From Porphyrobacter sp. HT-58-2 (lineage in GTDB: Bacteria > Pseudomonadota > Alphaproteobacteria > Sphingomonadales > Sphingomonadaceae): a DNA stretch of 64,000 nt. This document shows positions 17,212-25,117 of this stretch, one piece after another. A program made the position numbers and the translations under genes. The first letter of the stretch is position 1; each line of letters starts with the position of its first letter. The DNA is taken from the NCBI RefSeq assembly GCF_002952215.1, contig NZ_CP022600.1, positions 1,674,001-1,738,000 of the forward strand. Direction: 5' to 3'. The notes beneath the pieces are model-generated. The model did no database searches, was not told where the DNA came from, and was given only the letters and a program-made list of their open reading frames with translations.

Positions 17212-17970
17212 TTACCAGTCGCCCGCGCTCGCCATCCACACCGACAGGGCGGCAATAGCGGCGGTTTCGCCGCGCAGGATACGCGGGCCGAGGGTAACGG
17301 GTCGGGCAGCGGGGTGCGCGCGGATCGCGGCGCGCTCGGCATCGTCGAACCCGCCTTCGGGGCCGGTGAGGATCGCGGCGGGGCCTTGATGGGCGGCAAA
17401 GGCGGCGGCGGCCGGTTCGCCGCCCGCTTCATCGGCGAAGAAGAGCGCGCGCTCCGTCGACCAACCGGACAGCAGCGCATCGAGCTTCACCGGCTCGGCC
17501 AGCTGCGGCAGCGCGGTGCGGGCGCATTGTTCGGCAGCCTCGGTGGTGATGGCACGGGCGCGGTCGAGGTTGAGCTTGTCGGCGACACAGCGGCGGGTGA
17601 TGACCGGGGCGATGCGCGAAACGCCCAGTTCGGTCGCCTTTTCGAGGATCAGGTCGAAACGATCCTTCTTGAGCAGCGCGGGGCAGAGCCACAGATCCGG
17701 CATCGCCTCGCGCAGCCGGAGCATTTCGACCACCTCCAGCACCACATCACGCTTGGTCACCTCGGCCACGCGCGCGGCCCATTCGCCGGTCACATCGTCG
17801 CACAGGATCACGACATCGCCGGGCGCGGCGCGCATGACGCGGGCGAGGTAATGCGCGGGGTTCCCCTCGATCCGCACCACCGCGCCCATCGCCAATGTCT
17901 CGGCAACGAACAGGCGCGGGGCGCTCTTGGGGGGCCATGCCGGAACCTTTGGATGGTGCGTTGCGGGCAT
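17212..17970 (-). CDS. rsmE: 16S rRNA (uracil1498-N3)-methyltransferase RsmE
   Basis: A 252-residue SPOUT-class methyltransferase. The knot region with the AdoMet loop is clear: ILTGPEGGFDDAERAAI at about 193-209 and LGPRILRGETAAIAALS at about 227-243. The N-terminal PUA-like domain precedes it (HYLARVMRAAPGDVVILCD). It modifies U1498 in the decoding region of the 30S subunit. The ATG at 17970 fits the family length. It lies upstream of gshA on the same strand, with 122 bp between. Confidence 0.94.
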   Translation of the reverse strand: MPATHHPKVPAWPPKSAPRLFVAETLAMGAVVRIEGNPAHYLARVMRAAPGDVVILCDDVTGEWAARVAEVTKRDVVLEVVEMLRLREAMPDLWLCPALLKKDRFDLILEKATELGVSRIAPVITRRCVADKLNLDRARAITTEAAEQCARTALPQLAEPVKLDALLSGWSTERALFFADEAGGEPAAAAFAAHQGPAAILTGPEGGFDDAERAAIRAHPAARPVTLGPRILRGETAAIAALSVWMASAGDW

Positions 17971-18009
17971 GGCTTTGCACTAGGCGCACGGGGCGCTAGG
18001 GAGCAAGTG

Positions 18010-18396
18010 ATGTCCGCGCGAACCGCACAATTCCTGATCGCCGCCGTGTTCCTGATCCTGGGTGGCTGGGCGCTGTTTGCGCCTGCCAGCGTGATCGAAC
18101 TGGCGGTGACGCAAGCCTATCGCGACAGCACTTTCCTCACGCGCTTCACCATGGCCTGTTTCGGTTCGCAGGCGTTATTGTTCGGATTGATGGCGCTGGT
18201 CACGCGCTGGAGCGCCAAGGCCTTCGCCGTGTTTGCCGTTTTGCTGTTGCCGTTCTTCGGGTTCAACTACTGGTTTCATTACGAGGTGCCGGTGCTGACC
18301 AGCATCGGGATGCTCGACTTTGCCGGGAACGTGACGATGCTGGTGCTGGCGATCCTCGGCTGGCGCGCGGCGCGGGCTGAGGACAAACGCGCATGA
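18010..18396 (+). CDS. Small four-helix membrane protein of unknown function
   Basis: A 128-residue protein with four predicted membrane helices (about 7-25, 46-66, 69-88 and 101-121) and a basic C-terminal tail. A GGGAGCAAG ribosome site lies 4 bp before the ATG. Its stop overlaps the ubiA start (ATGA), so the two are probably translationally coupled. I do not recognise a family. A membrane role connected with ubiquinone synthesis is possible from position only. Confidence 0.75.
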   Translation: MSARTAQFLIAAVFLILGGWALFAPASVIELAVTQAYRDSTFLTRFTMACFGSQALLFGLMALVTRWSAKAFAVFAVLLLPFFGFNYWFHYEVPVLTSIGMLDFAGNVTMLVLAILGWRAARAEDKRA

Positions 18397-19301
18397 GCGA
18401 GCAGGTCGTCCCCGACAGCGAGCATAAGGGCCTTGTCGCACGCCTGCCGCAGCTGCCGCGCGATCTGGCGCTGCTCGCCCGCTTCGACCGGCCGATTGGC
18501 TGGTGGCTTTTGTTCTGGCCCTGCGTGTTCGGCGTGTGGCTGGCAGGCGCGGGGGCGCAATGGGCGCTGCTCGGCTGGCTGCTGGCGGGGAGCATCGCGA
18601 TGCGCGGGGCTGGGTGCGTCTATAACGACATCGTCGATGCCGATCTCGACCGGCAGGTGGCGCGCACGGCTTTGCGCCCTGTGGCGAGCGGGCGCGTGTC
18701 GAAGCGCACCGCGTGGGGCTGGCTGATCGCGCTCTGCCTCGTCGGGCTGGTGGTCTTGCTGCAATTGCGGCTCGAAGCGCAGATCGTGGCGCTTGGCAGT
18801 CTGGCGCTGGTGGCGGCCTATCCTTTCATGAAGCGGATCACCTGGTGGCCGCAGGCATGGCTGGGGATGGTGTTCAACTGGGGTCTGCTGGTCGGCTGGA
18901 CGCAATTGCGCTGGGACAATTGGGAGGTGCTTGCCGCGCTCTATGCCGGCTGCATCTGCTGGGTCATCGGCTACGATACGATCTATGCCCTTCAGGACCG
19001 CGAGGATGATGCGATGGTCGGCATTCGGTCATCGGCGCTGGCGATGGGGGCGCGGGTGCAGGCGGGGATCGCGGGGTTCTATGCCGCTGCCGTTGGCCTG
19101 TGGGCGCTGGGGTTCTGGCTCTATCGCGCCGATCCGCTGGCCTTGCTCGCGCTGCTGCCGGTCGCCGGGCATCTGGCATGGCAGGTGGCGACACTGGATG
19201 CAGACGATCCCGCCAACCCGCTCGCCCGGTTCCGCGCCAACCGCTGGGCGGGCGCGCTGATGGCGGCGGCGTGCTTCGTGGTGGGGAACGCGGGGGCCTG
19301 A
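18393..19301 (+). CDS. ubiA: 4-hydroxybenzoate polyprenyltransferase UbiA
   Basis: A 302-residue membrane prenyltransferase that attaches the polyprenyl tail to 4-hydroxybenzoate in ubiquinone synthesis. Both Mg-diphosphate binding motifs are present: NDIVDADLD at about residues 76-84 and YDTIYALQDREDD at about 196-208. The opening RFDRPIGWWLLFWPC and about eight membrane helices match UbiA. It overlaps the preceding small membrane protein by 4 bp. Confidence 0.95.
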   Translation: MSEQVVPDSEHKGLVARLPQLPRDLALLARFDRPIGWWLLFWPCVFGVWLAGAGAQWALLGWLLAGSIAMRGAGCVYNDIVDADLDRQVARTALRPVASGRVSKRTAWGWLIALCLVGLVVLLQLRLEAQIVALGSLALVAAYPFMKRITWWPQAWLGMVFNWGLLVGWTQLRWDNWEVLAALYAGCICWVIGYDTIYALQDREDDAMVGIRSSALAMGARVQAGIAGFYAAAVGLWALGFWLYRADPLALLALLPVAGHLAWQVATLDADDPANPLARFRANRWAGALMAAACFVVGNAGA

Positions 19302-19305
19302 CGCG

Positions 19306-19935
19306 ATGTGCAACCTCTACCGCATGACCAAGAACGCGAGCGAGGTGGCCGCGTGGTTTGATGCGGTGGACGCGGCGCAGGGCGCGAATTTCGGCGCGGA
19401 GGTCTATCCCGGCTACCCCGGCCTCGTCGTGGCAGAGGGCGCGGTGCAGGCGATGGCATGGGGTTTCCCGCTGGTGCTGACCGGCAAGCAGGGGCAGAAA
19501 CTGAAGCCCAAGCCGGTCAACAATGCGCGGACCGACAAGCTCGGCACCTTCTTCTGGCGCCAGTCCTTCGAACGCCGCCGCTGCCTGATCCCGCTCACCG
19601 CCTGGGCCGAGGCGCAAGGGGCCAAGGGGCGCATGACCCGCACGTGGATGTCGCTGCCCGGCGTGCCGCTGTTCGCGGCGGCAGGCGTGTGGCGGCAGAG
19701 CGAGGAATGGGGCGCGTGCTATGCGATGGTGATGACCGATAGCGCGGGCTCCGACGCGGCAGGCGTGCATGAACGCATGCCCGTGCTGATCGCGCCCGAA
19801 GACCACGCCCGATGGCTCTCTGGCCCGCCTGACGAGGCGCAGGCCCTGTGTGGCCCGTGGCTGGGGCCGCTCGTGATTGATCCCACGAACGAGCCATGGG
19901 CGCGGACAGGGGGCAGCCAGCCGGGTCTGTTCTAG
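19306..19935 (+). CDS. SOS response-associated peptidase / abasic-site crosslinker (YedK/HMCES family)
   Basis: A 209-residue SRAP-domain protein. It starts MCNLY, placing the catalytic Cys at residue 2 that bonds covalently to abasic sites in single-stranded DNA. The conserved NARTDK (about 69-74), FERRRCLIPLTAWAEA (the Glu lies in the EA) and HERMPVLI (about 154-161) are present. It follows ubiA by 4 bp, with no known functional link. Slightly shorter than E. coli YedK but with all key residues. Confidence 0.9.
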   Translation: MCNLYRMTKNASEVAAWFDAVDAAQGANFGAEVYPGYPGLVVAEGAVQAMAWGFPLVLTGKQGQKLKPKPVNNARTDKLGTFFWRQSFERRRCLIPLTAWAEAQGAKGRMTRTWMSLPGVPLFAAAGVWRQSEEWGACYAMVMTDSAGSDAAGVHERMPVLIAPEDHARWLSGPPDEAQALCGPWLGPLVIDPTNEPWARTGGSQPGLF

Positions 19936-20078
19936 CCGATCCGGGGCGTCCGGCGGCTGACCGGGTTCGACGAACGGCATGAGCCTCGATCAATTGTGTG
20001 TGTTGCTCCACCAACACGGCTTTTCCTGCGCGCGAAGTGCGTTAGGATACAAAGGATTGAATCAGGGGATCCTTCATC

Positions 20079-20963
20079 ATGCTCGAACTCGCTGGCGTCA
20101 GCCATGTCTATCCCAACGGCACCCGCGCGCTGGATGATGTGACCCTGTCGATCCCCAAGGGGATGTTCGGGCTGCTCGGCCCCAATGGCGCGGGCAAGTC
20201 AACGCTGATGCGCACCATCGCCACGTTGCAGGCGCCGACCGCCGGGAGCATCCGCTTCGGCGATATCGACGTGCTGGCCGAGCCTGATGCCTTGCGCCGC
20301 ACGCTGGGATATCTGCCGCAGGATTTCGGTGTCTATCCGCGCGTCTCGGCCTATCAGATGCTCGATCACATGGCGGTGCTGAAGGGCATCACCAGCGCGG
20401 GCGAGCGCAAGGCGGTGGTCGAACACCTGCTGAATCAGACCAATCTGTGGGCTGTCCGCTCCAAGGCGATTGCGGGCTTTTCGGGCGGGATGCGCCAGCG
20501 TTTCGGCATTGCGCAGGCGCTGATCGGCGATCCGCAGCTGATCATCGTCGATGAACCCACCGCCGGGCTCGATCCGGAGGAGCGCAACCGCTTCCTCAAC
20601 CTGCTGGCCGGGATCGGCGAGAATGTGGTGGTGATCCTGTCCACCCATATCGTCGATGATGTCGCCGACCTGTGCCCGCGCATGGCGGTACTGGCCGGGG
20701 GCAAGGTGCGACTCGAGGGCGCGCCGCTTGAACTGATCCGGCAGACGCAGGGGCGGGTGTGGCAGCGCACCGTGCCGCATACCCAGCTTTCCGAGATGCA
20801 GGCGCAATACGAGGTGATCTCGCACCGCTTCTTTGCCGGCGAAATCGTCGTCCATGTGCTTGCCGACAGCCAGCCGGATGGCTTTGCCCCGGTCAGCGGC
20901 GGGCTGGAGGATGTCTACTTTGCCACCCTCGCCGAAACCCGCCGTGCTGCCGTAGCGGCGTAA
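20079..20963 (+). CDS. ABC transporter ATP-binding protein
   Basis: A 294-residue ATPase. Walker [10 protein letters not shown] is at 34-42, the signature FSGGMRQRFGIAQAL at about 130-144 and Walker B LIIVDEPTAGLDP at about 152-164, followed by the switch His in STHIVDD. It is closest to ABC-2 exporter ATPases. It is 15 bp upstream of the permease/peptidase gene, with which it surely forms one transporter. The AT-richer leader (20030-20070) could hold the promoter. Confidence 0.93.
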   Translation: MLELAGVSHVYPNGTRALDDVTLSIPKGMFGLLGPNGAGKSTLMRTIATLQAPTAGSIRFGDIDVLAEPDALRRTLGYLPQDFGVYPRVSAYQMLDHMAVLKGITSAGERKAVVEHLLNQTNLWAVRSKAIAGFSGGMRQRFGIAQALIGDPQLIIVDEPTAGLDPEERNRFLNLLAGIGENVVVILSTHIVDDVADLCPRMAVLAGGKVRLEGAPLELIRQTQGRVWQRTVPHTQLSEMQAQYEVISHRFFAGEIVVHVLADSQPDGFAPVSGGLEDVYFATLAETRRAAVAA

Positions 20964-20978
20964 GGGGAGGCACCGTCC

Positions 20979-23900
20979 ATGCTTACCGCGCGCCTTGCGG
21001 CCTTCGAACTGCGCTATCAGCTCAAGAACCCGGTTTTCTGGGTTTCGGTGCTGATCTTCTTCCTGATCGGTTTCGGCCTGTCCGCGAGCGACAATGTCAG
21101 CATCGGGACACCGGGGGCGGTGCACGAAAACTCGCCCTATGCCGTGACCTATCTGATGTCGCTGATGGGCACTTTCTACCTGTTCGTCATCACCTCTTTC
21201 GTCGCCAATGCGGTGGTGCGTGATGATGTGACCGGCTTTGGCCCGATGATCCGCGCTACCCCGGTGGGCCGCACCACGTTCCTTGCCGGGCGCTTTCTGG
21301 GCGGGCTGGCCATCGCGATCCTGGGCTTTGTCGCGGTGCCGCTGGGCATTGCGACGGGCGCGGCCATGCCATGGGTTGACCCGGAGACCGTCGGGCCGGG
21401 CGGCTTTGCCACCTATGCCTGGCCGTTTCTGGTGATCGCGGTTCCCAACATCATCCTGTCATCCGCGCTGCTGTTCAGCCTTGCCACCATCACCCGGTCG
21501 ATGCTGGCGAGCTATCTCGGCGTGCTGGTGCTGGTGATGGCCTACCTGACCGTCAACGTGATCCTTGCCGCCGATCCGACCTATCAGGACACTCTGGCGC
21601 GCTACGAATTGCTGGCTGAAGGCGCGATCCGGCAGGTTTCACGCTATTGGACCGCAGCCGAGATGAACAGCCTCGCGATCCCGCTTGAAGGCAATCTGCT
21701 GTTCAACCGCGTGTTCGTGCTGGGCCTGTCGATGGTATTTCTCGCCTTCGCCTGGGCGCGCTTCAGCATGACCGAGCGTGCGCCGTCGCGCTGGCGGCTG
21801 CGGCGGCTCGCCAAACAGGCAGCGCGCACTGCCAAGGCGGAGCGCGCGGTGCCGCTTGCGCTTGCCGCCCCGGCCGCGCGCCGTTTCGGGTTCGGCCACG
21901 CGGTGCGCACCTTCTGGGCGCGGCTCAAGGCTGAAGTGATGCTGGTGGTCAGGAGCCCCGGCCTGATCGTGCTGCTGCTGATTGCGCTGTGCTTCATCGG
22001 GCTCAACCTCGCCTTTGCCCAGACCCAGTTCGGCACGCCGTCCTATCCGCTGACGGCCGATGTGATTGTCGTCGTCCTCAGCAACATGTTCATCTTCACG
22101 CTGATCGTCGCGGTGTTCTATGGCGGCGAGCTGGTATGGCGTGAGCGCGATGTGAAGATCGGCGAGATTGTCGATGCGACCCCGGCGCCTGCCTGGGCGA
22201 TGTTCGTCCCCAAGATCCTCGCGGTGTTCGTGGTGTTGCTGGCGATGGCGCTGGTCGGGATGCTGACGGGGATCGCCTATCAGCTGATGAAGGGCGCGCC
22301 GAGCATTGATGTCGGCCTCTATCTCACCGCCTTCGTCCTGCCGCAGAGCGTCGATCTGCTGCTGCTGGCGGTGCTGGCTGTGTTCTTTCAGGTGCTCAGC
22401 CCCAACAAATATGTCGGCTGGGGGCTGATCCTGGTGTGGTTTGTGGGCCGGGTGTTCCTCAACAACCTCGGCTACACCAACATGCTCTATAACTTCGGGG
22501 GCGGGCCGGGCGAGCCGCTCTCCGACATGAACGGCACCGGCGGTTTCTGGGTCGGCGGGCTGATCGCGCGGGCCTATTGGCTCTGTTTCGGGGTGTTGCT
22601 GCTGGTGCTGGCGCATTGGCTGTGGCCCCGCGGCACGGTGGTTTCGGTCTGGCCGCGGCTGAAGGGCATGGGCAAGCGCATCAGTCTCGCCTCGGGCGGG
22701 ATCGCGCTGGCGGCGGTGGCCGGGATGGTCGGCACGGGCCTTGTGATCCACCACAATATCAAGGTGCTCAACCGCTATCAGACCGCCGACGAGGCCGAGG
22801 CCTGGCTGGCCGAATATGAACGCAAATACCTCAAGTTCGCCGATCTTCCGCGCCCGGTCGTTACCGATGTCGCGTTCGATGTCGCGATCTTCCCGGATGA
22901 ACGGCGGGTGGATGTGACCGGCCATTATGATCTGCGCAACGACAGCGGCGTGCCGATCAGCGAAGTCCATATCCGGCAGGGCGACGAGGCGGTTGAATAT
23001 AGCCGGCTTGATCTTGCCGGGGCGAGGCTGGCCGAGGATGATACGCGGTTCGGCCACCGGGTCTTCCGTTTCGACACACCGCTCGCGCCCGGAGCGACGA
23101 CGCGGCTCGATTTTACCTCGCGCGTTTGGCGGCGCGGCTTTGCCAACCGCGGGGCGGCGATCGACGTCGTCGACAATGGTACCTTCATCGACAACACGGT
23201 GTTCGCGCCGATCGTCGGGATGGACCGCCGTGGCTTGCTGACTGACCGCATCGAACGGCGGCGGCAGGGCCTGCCCGATGAACTGCGCATGGCAAAGCTG
23301 GAGGACACCAGCGCGCAGGCGGAAAACTACATCCGCGCCGACTGGGTCAATTCGCGCATCACCATTAGCACCTCTGCCGATCAGGTGCCGGTCGCGCCGG
23401 GCAACAAGGTGTCAGACCGCATCGAAGGCGGCCGCCGCATTGCGGTGTTCGAAAGCCCGGCGCCGATCCTCGATTTCTTCTCGGTGCAATCGGCGCGCTA
23501 TGCCGAAGCGAGCGACCGCTACGGCAATGTCGAGCTGACCGTCTATCATGATCCGCGCCACGTCTGGAACGTGCCGGCGTTGCTCAAGGCGATGAAGACC
23601 TCGCTGGGCTATTACGAGCGCAATTTCGGCCCCTACCAGTTCGGCTATGCGCGGATCATCGAATTTCCGGGCTATCGCACCTTCGCGCAGGCCTTTGCCG
23701 GGACGATGCCCTATTCGGAAAGCATCGGTTTTGCCGCTGACGTGCGCGATCCGGAAACGATCGACTATGTCTCATACGTCACCGCGCACGAGCTGGGCCA
23801 CCAGTACTGGGCGCACCAGATCGTGGGCGCAGACATGCAGGGTTCCACCATCCTGTCGGAAACGCTGGCGGAATACAGCGCGCTGATGGTGATGAAGGAG

Positions 23901-24581
23901 CTGTATGGCGAGGACAAGATCCGGCGCTTCCTCAAGTTCGGACTCGATCAGTATCTCGCCGCGCGCAAGGCCGATGTCCTGCCCGAACAGCCGATGGTGC
24001 GGGTGGAGAACCAGCAGCATATCCATTACCAGAAGGGCTCCCTGGTGATGTATCTGCTCCAGCAGCGGCTGGGCGAGGATGCGGTCAACCGGGCGCTGGC
24101 GCGGATGATCGCGCGCTACAAGTTCAAGGGCGCGCCGTACCCGCGCAGCCTCGATCTCATCGCCGAACTGCGCAAGGAGGCGAAAACGCCAGAACATCAG
24201 GCGCTGATCACCGACCTGTTCGAGAAGATCACGATCTACGATCTCAAGGCGAAGGAGGCAGTCACCGCCCAGCTTCCCGATCGCACCTGGCGCACCCGCA
24301 TCACCATCGAGGCGGCCAAGTTCTATGCCGATGGCAAGGGCAAGGAGACTCCCGCCACCCTTGCCGAGAACATCGAGGTGGGCGTGTTCACCGACCGGCC
24401 TGGGTCTGGCAGCTTTGCCAAGGCCAATGTGCTGTCGATGAAGCGTTACCCGGTGCGCGGCGGCAGGCAGGTGATCGAGGTGATCAGCAAGGGGCGTCCG
24501 ACATTCGCCGGGATCGATCCCTACAACTTCTACATCGACCGGGATTCCGACGATAATCTGGTGGCGGTGACGGAGAGCTAG
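20979..24581 (+). CDS. ABC-2 type permease fused to M1-family aminopeptidase domain
   Basis: A 1200-residue fusion. The first about 590 residues are two sets of ABC-2 membrane helices (e.g. VLIFFLIGFGLSASD and MLVVRSPGLIVLLLIALCFIG), joined by a cytoplasmic loop. After the last helix (about 565-585) a periplasmic M1 zinc peptidase follows, with HELGH at 937-941 and the third ligand Glu 961 in TILSETLAEYS. The spacing HExxH-x19-E is one longer than classic M1 but fits the conserved motif of this fused subfamily. Such proteins probably process and export or sense peptides. The real substrate is unknown. The stop overlaps that of sixA (CTAG). Confidence 0.9.
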   Translation: MLTARLAAFELRYQLKNPVFWVSVLIFFLIGFGLSASDNVSIGTPGAVHENSPYAVTYLMSLMGTFYLFVITSFVANAVVRDDVTGFGPMIRATPVGRTTFLAGRFLGGLAIAILGFVAVPLGIATGAAMPWVDPETVGPGGFATYAWPFLVIAVPNIILSSALLFSLATITRSMLASYLGVLVLVMAYLTVNVILAADPTYQDTLARYELLAEGAIRQVSRYWTAAEMNSLAIPLEGNLLFNRVFVLGLSMVFLAFAWARFSMTERAPSRWRLRRLAKQAARTAKAERAVPLALAAPAARRFGFGHAVRTFWARLKAEVMLVVRSPGLIVLLLIALCFIGLNLAFAQTQFGTPSYPLTADVIVVVLSNMFIFTLIVAVFYGGELVWRERDVKIGEIVDATPAPAWAMFVPKILAVFVVLLAMALVGMLTGIAYQLMKGAPSIDVGLYLTAFVLPQSVDLLLLAVLAVFFQVLSPNKYVGWGLILVWFVGRVFLNNLGYTNMLYNFGGGPGEPLSDMNGTGGFWVGGLIARAYWLCFGVLLLVLAHWLWPRGTVVSVWPRLKGMGKRISLASGGIALAAVAGMVGTGLVIHHNIKVLNRYQTADEAEAWLAEYERKYLKFADLPRPVVTDVAFDVAIFPDERRVDVTGHYDLRNDSGVPISEVHIRQGDEAVEYSRLDLAGARLAEDDTRFGHRVFRFDTPLAPGATTRLDFTSRVWRRGFANRGAAIDVVDNGTFIDNTVFAPIVGMDRRGLLTDRIERRRQGLPDELRMAKLEDTSAQAENYIRADWVNSRITISTSADQVPVAPGNKVSDRIEGGRRIAVFESPAPILDFFSVQSARYAEASDRYGNVELTVYHDPRHVWNVPALLKAMKTSLGYYERNFGPYQFGYARIIEFPGYRTFAQAFAGTMPYSESIGFAADVRDPETIDYVSYVTAHELGHQYWAHQIVGADMQGSTILSETLAEYSALMVMKELYGEDKIRRFLKFGLDQYLAARKADVLPEQPMVRVENQQHIHYQKGSLVMYLLQQRLGEDAVNRALARMIARYKFKGAPYPRSLDLIAELRKEAKTPEHQALITDLFEKITIYDLKAKEAVTAQLPDRTWRTRITIEAAKFYADGKGKETPATLAENIEVGVFTDRPGSGSFAKANVLSMKRYPVRGGRQVIEVISKGRPTFAGIDPYNFYIDRDSDDNLVAVTES

Positions 24582-25117
24582 CCTTCCGGCCCCAGTTCCG
24601 GATCAAGGTCGCGCGGCCGGGCGAAATGCACCAGCTCGGCGCAGTAGCGCTTCAGCTCGCTCCAGTGCTGGATATCGCATTCCAGCACGGCATAGGCGGC
24701 GGTCGGGAATTTCACGACCGCTTCCTTGAACAGCGCGTTTTCCTTGCCCGGCGCCACCAGTTCCAGAAGCACGTCCTGAAGGCCCGGATTATGGCCCGAA
24801 ATCAGGATCGCGCGTGCCTCGTCATCGCCGCTGCCGGCATGGGCCTCGATGGTCTCGACGATGGTGTCGAAGCTGGCGAGGTAGAGCCGCTGATCATAGA
24901 TCGGCTCTGCGTCAGGCATTGCGCCTTCCAGCGTCAGCTTGACCCGCACGGCGGGGCTGGCGAGGATCTTGTCCCACTTGATGCCGTGGTCGCGGATATG
25001 CTGGCCGATCAGTTCGGCCCCCTTGCGCCCGCGCGCGTTCAGCCCGCGATCGAAGTCGCGTTGGGCCGTATCATCCCAGTCGGACTTGGCATGGCGCAGG
25101 ATGCCGAGGATTTTCAT
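24578..25117 (-). CDS. SixA-like histidine phosphatase
   Basis: A 179-residue phosphohistidine phosphatase of the histidine phosphatase superfamily. The catalytic LRHAKSDW is at residues 7-14 with His 8 as nucleophile after the RH pair, and the second His is in ISGHNPGLQD at about residue 108. E. coli SixA removes phosphate from phosphotransfer proteins; here the partner is unknown. Its ATG overlaps the dinG stop (ATGA), so it is translated together with the helicase. Confidence 0.86.
   Translation of the reverse strand: MKILGILRHAKSDWDDTAQRDFDRGLNARGRKGAELIGQHIRDHGIKWDKILASPAVRVKLTLEGAMPDAEPIYDQRLYLASFDTIVETIEAHAGSGDDEARAILISGHNPGLQDVLLELVAPGKENALFKEAVVKFPTAAYAVLECDIQHWSELKRYCAELVHFARPRDLDPELGPEG

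Noticed and set aside
21639..23057. 472-residue minus-strand open frame inside the permease/peptidase gene
   Set aside because: Antisense shadow of a strongly supported gene; His/Gln/Arg-rich composition typical of antisense frames at high GC.
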